A stretch of 64,000 nucleotides of DNA from UBA1723 sp045629285 (lineage in GTDB: Bacteria; Bacteroidota; Bacteroidia; Bacteroidales; Paludibacteraceae). Below the pieces are notes generated by a model that saw only the letters and a program-made list of their open reading frames with translations, was not told the origin of the DNA and searched no databases. This document shows, in pieces, positions 62,939 to 64,000 of this stretch. The DNA is taken from NCBI GenBank assembly GCA_045629285.1, contig JAZQQY010000034.1, forward strand, positions 184,459 to 248,458, read 5' to 3'. Within the stretch, counting starts at the first letter, position 1. Each line of letters begins with the position of its first letter. Both the position numbers and the translations under genes were made by a program.

Positions 62939-63862
62939 TTACTTACTTGTGCTAATCCTTTTAAAGCTCTCTTCCAAACTTACCAACTGATAGTCGAAAT
63001 CCATTTTCGACATTTCCGGATCGTAGTAGTATGTCGCAAACATTTTATTTATCGGCTGCAACACAAAACTTCCCAACCACACAAATGGATTAAGCAATCT
63101 TGTGATCCAAACCTTGTGTCCGGCTGCCTTGGCAAAGTATCTGATGATCTCCACTGTGTCCGACAACTCACGATTCTGCGGATAGAATGTGCCTTCAAGC
63201 TGACGTAATATCGCCTGCTTCACAAACTCCGCCAAGTTGTCTATATAAAGCATCGAACGTTGGTTATGCCACGCTGGGAAGACCGGCACCTTCGTCGCCA
63301 ACTTTGCCAAACGAGGGAAATTTCCCTTGGCATTCGGTCCGTAGATCATGCAGGGACGAAGAATACATAGTTTCATGTTTCTGGTTTCTGGTTTCAAGTT
63401 TTCTTGGTCATCCCCACTTGAAACTAGACTCTTGGAACTTGAAACCAACTCCCATAATCCCTTTTCTGCCTGCAATTTCGAATCCCCATAAAAACCATTG
63501 GGATTCTCCTTTGTGTCCTTTGTCAACACCTCCGTCTTCAGACTCTGGCTCTCATGGAACACAATCTGGCTTGACATGAAGATAAACTGCTTGACGCCAC
63601 ACTCCTGCGCATGCTTAGCGATTTCGACTGTCAGATCACGATTGACCTTATAATACAACGCCTCCATCTTTGGATCTGCGTTGACGTGGGCTATTCCAGC
63701 CACATGATACACGACGTCGTACTTGCTGAAATCAGCCTGCTTCCATGCGTCGTTCATCGTGTCGACGCTTTCGATCTCAAACTCTGTCGACGTCGACATT
63801 ATATACTTCTTGACGCTCTCCCCTACATAGGAGCCAGCGCCGGTGATTAATACTCGGATCAT
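62939..63862 (-). CDS. NAD-dependent epimerase/dehydratase
   Basis: About 307 residues starting MIRVLITGAGSYVGES; the extra 17 codons upstream are unlike the family. It is an extended short-chain reductase: the NAD loop is GAGSYVG, then VVYHVAGIAH and the YxxxK of FYGDSKLQAEK. Such enzymes act on nucleotide sugars, often for surface polysaccharide. Between WELV and MKLCILRP an insert of about 23 residues (SSSKSLVSSGDDQENLKPET) is coded by heptad-repeat DNA (63370-63451), kept in frame. The gene lacks neighbours of a sugar cluster inside the window. Confidence 0.88.
   Translation of the reverse strand: MIRVLITGAGSYVGESVKKYIMSTSTEFEIESVDTMNDAWKQADFSKYDVVYHVAGIAHVNADPKMEALYYKVNRDLTVEIAKHAQECGVKQFIFMSSQIVFHESQSLKTEVLTKDTKENPNGFYGDSKLQAEKGLWELVSSSKSLVSSGDDQENLKPETRNMKLCILRPCMIYGPNAKGNFPRLAKLATKVPVFPAWHNQRSMLYIDNLAEFVKQAILRQLEGTFYPQNRELSDTVEIIRYFAKAAGHKVWITRLLNPFVWLGSFVLQPINKMFATYYYDPEMSKMDFDYQLVSLEESFKRISTSK
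63370..63451. repeat. Heptad repeat element inside the epimerase gene
   Basis: GTTTCAT, GTTTCTG, GTTTCTG, GTTTCAA and GTTTTCT (63370-63404) face CTTGAAA, CTAGACT, CTTGGAA, CTTGAAA and CCAACTC (63417-63451) in the other direction. The layout is that of the 55007 element, here within a coding region. Confidence 0.85.
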
Positions 63863-63894
63863 TGATTGATGATTGATGGGTGTGAATTTTTCCA

Positions 63895-63976
63895 CCCACG
63901 GTAGATTTTTCATTCGCTATCGCTTCATGAAAATCAACCATGGGCTATTAATTAAACCAACCGTTTCCACGGTTGG
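63895..63976. repeat. Paired-hairpin repeat at the right edge
   Basis: CCCACGGTAGATTTTTCAT (63895-63913) faces ATGAAAATCAACCATGGG (63927-63944), and CCAACCGT-TTCC-ACGGTTGG lies at 63957-63976. The last 24 bases show nothing else. Confidence 0.7.
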
Positions 63977-64000
63977 GATTTCTGTGGTATCCATGTTAGA

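Noticed and set aside
57202..64000. CRISPR array next to Cas9
   Set aside because: I searched both flanks by eye for 30-50 base direct repeats with regular spacers and found none; only palindromes and heptads are present.

Overview
The window comes from a Bacteroidales chromosome of about mid GC, probably a gut or rumen species near Prevotella or its relatives. The evidence is Bacteroidetes-type promoters (TTTG, about 19 bases, TAnnTTTG) in front of several genes, an hmu-type heme-uptake operon, type IX secretion genes (porU and porV), asnA, a fused KorA, many SPI and SPII signal peptides, and Fibrobacter-type paralogous domains. The exact genus cannot be fixed from sequence alone.

Layout. 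Position 1-798 is the 3' end of dnaK. 861-11120 is a leftward heme operon: PepSY membrane protein, calycin-like lipoprotein, TonB receptor HmuR, CobN-like chelatase HmuS, then HmuT, HmuU and HmuV. It has a long structured leader and a folded 140-base insert between hmuU and hmuT. 11.5-17.6 kb holds a GNAT enzyme, rubredoxin with a QueD-like protein, an OxyR that lacks the usual second cysteine, a REP-type HUH transposase (RAYT-like), and two secreted proteins. 18.1-21.1 kb is korAB (2-oxoglutarate:ferredoxin oxidoreductase). 21.2-24.3 kb is a LysR regulator divergent from an AspT-like exchanger, with two T-N11-A boxes between them. 24.3-30.2 kb is an accessory, partly AT-rich stretch: an AAA/PD-(D/E)XK protein and the remains of a polymorphic toxin with a WG-repeat gene. 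30.3-37.5 kb holds rhomboid, pyrG, a coiled-coil surface protein with a partner, and asnA. 37.8-38.9 kb is a scar: tRNA-Arg, a beheaded nitroreductase, an intact nitroreductase and a truncated hydrolase. 38.9-43.9 kb holds a circularly permuted GH16 glucanase, rarA, secreted proteins and an Lrp regulator. 44.0-49.2 kb is the housekeeping run nusB-yajC-ybbR-coaE-dxs-rhodanese. 49.3-54.0 kb is porU-porV. 54.0-56.8 kb holds FAH, SUI1, HD and nrdG genes. 57.1-62.8 kb is tRNA-Gln, a tyrosine recombinase, a candidate small RNA and a lone Cas9. 62.9-63.9 kb is an NAD-dependent epimerase.

The most striking item is the Cas9. Its 1427-codon frame is open, but all four expected RuvC catalytic residues are replaced, while the HNH histidine and asparagine remain. 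No cas1, cas2, csn2 or CRISPR array lies in the window, and a tyrosine recombinase and tRNA-Gln sit beside it. This suggests a naturally RuvC-dead, HNH-only Cas9 that may act as a nickase or binding protein.

The second theme is small repeats. Three families recur: 7-base tandem repeats (one inserted in frame in the epimerase gene), GTAGAGACG-type palindromes, and paired hairpins. They share the window with a RAYT-like transposase, though no physical link between them is shown.
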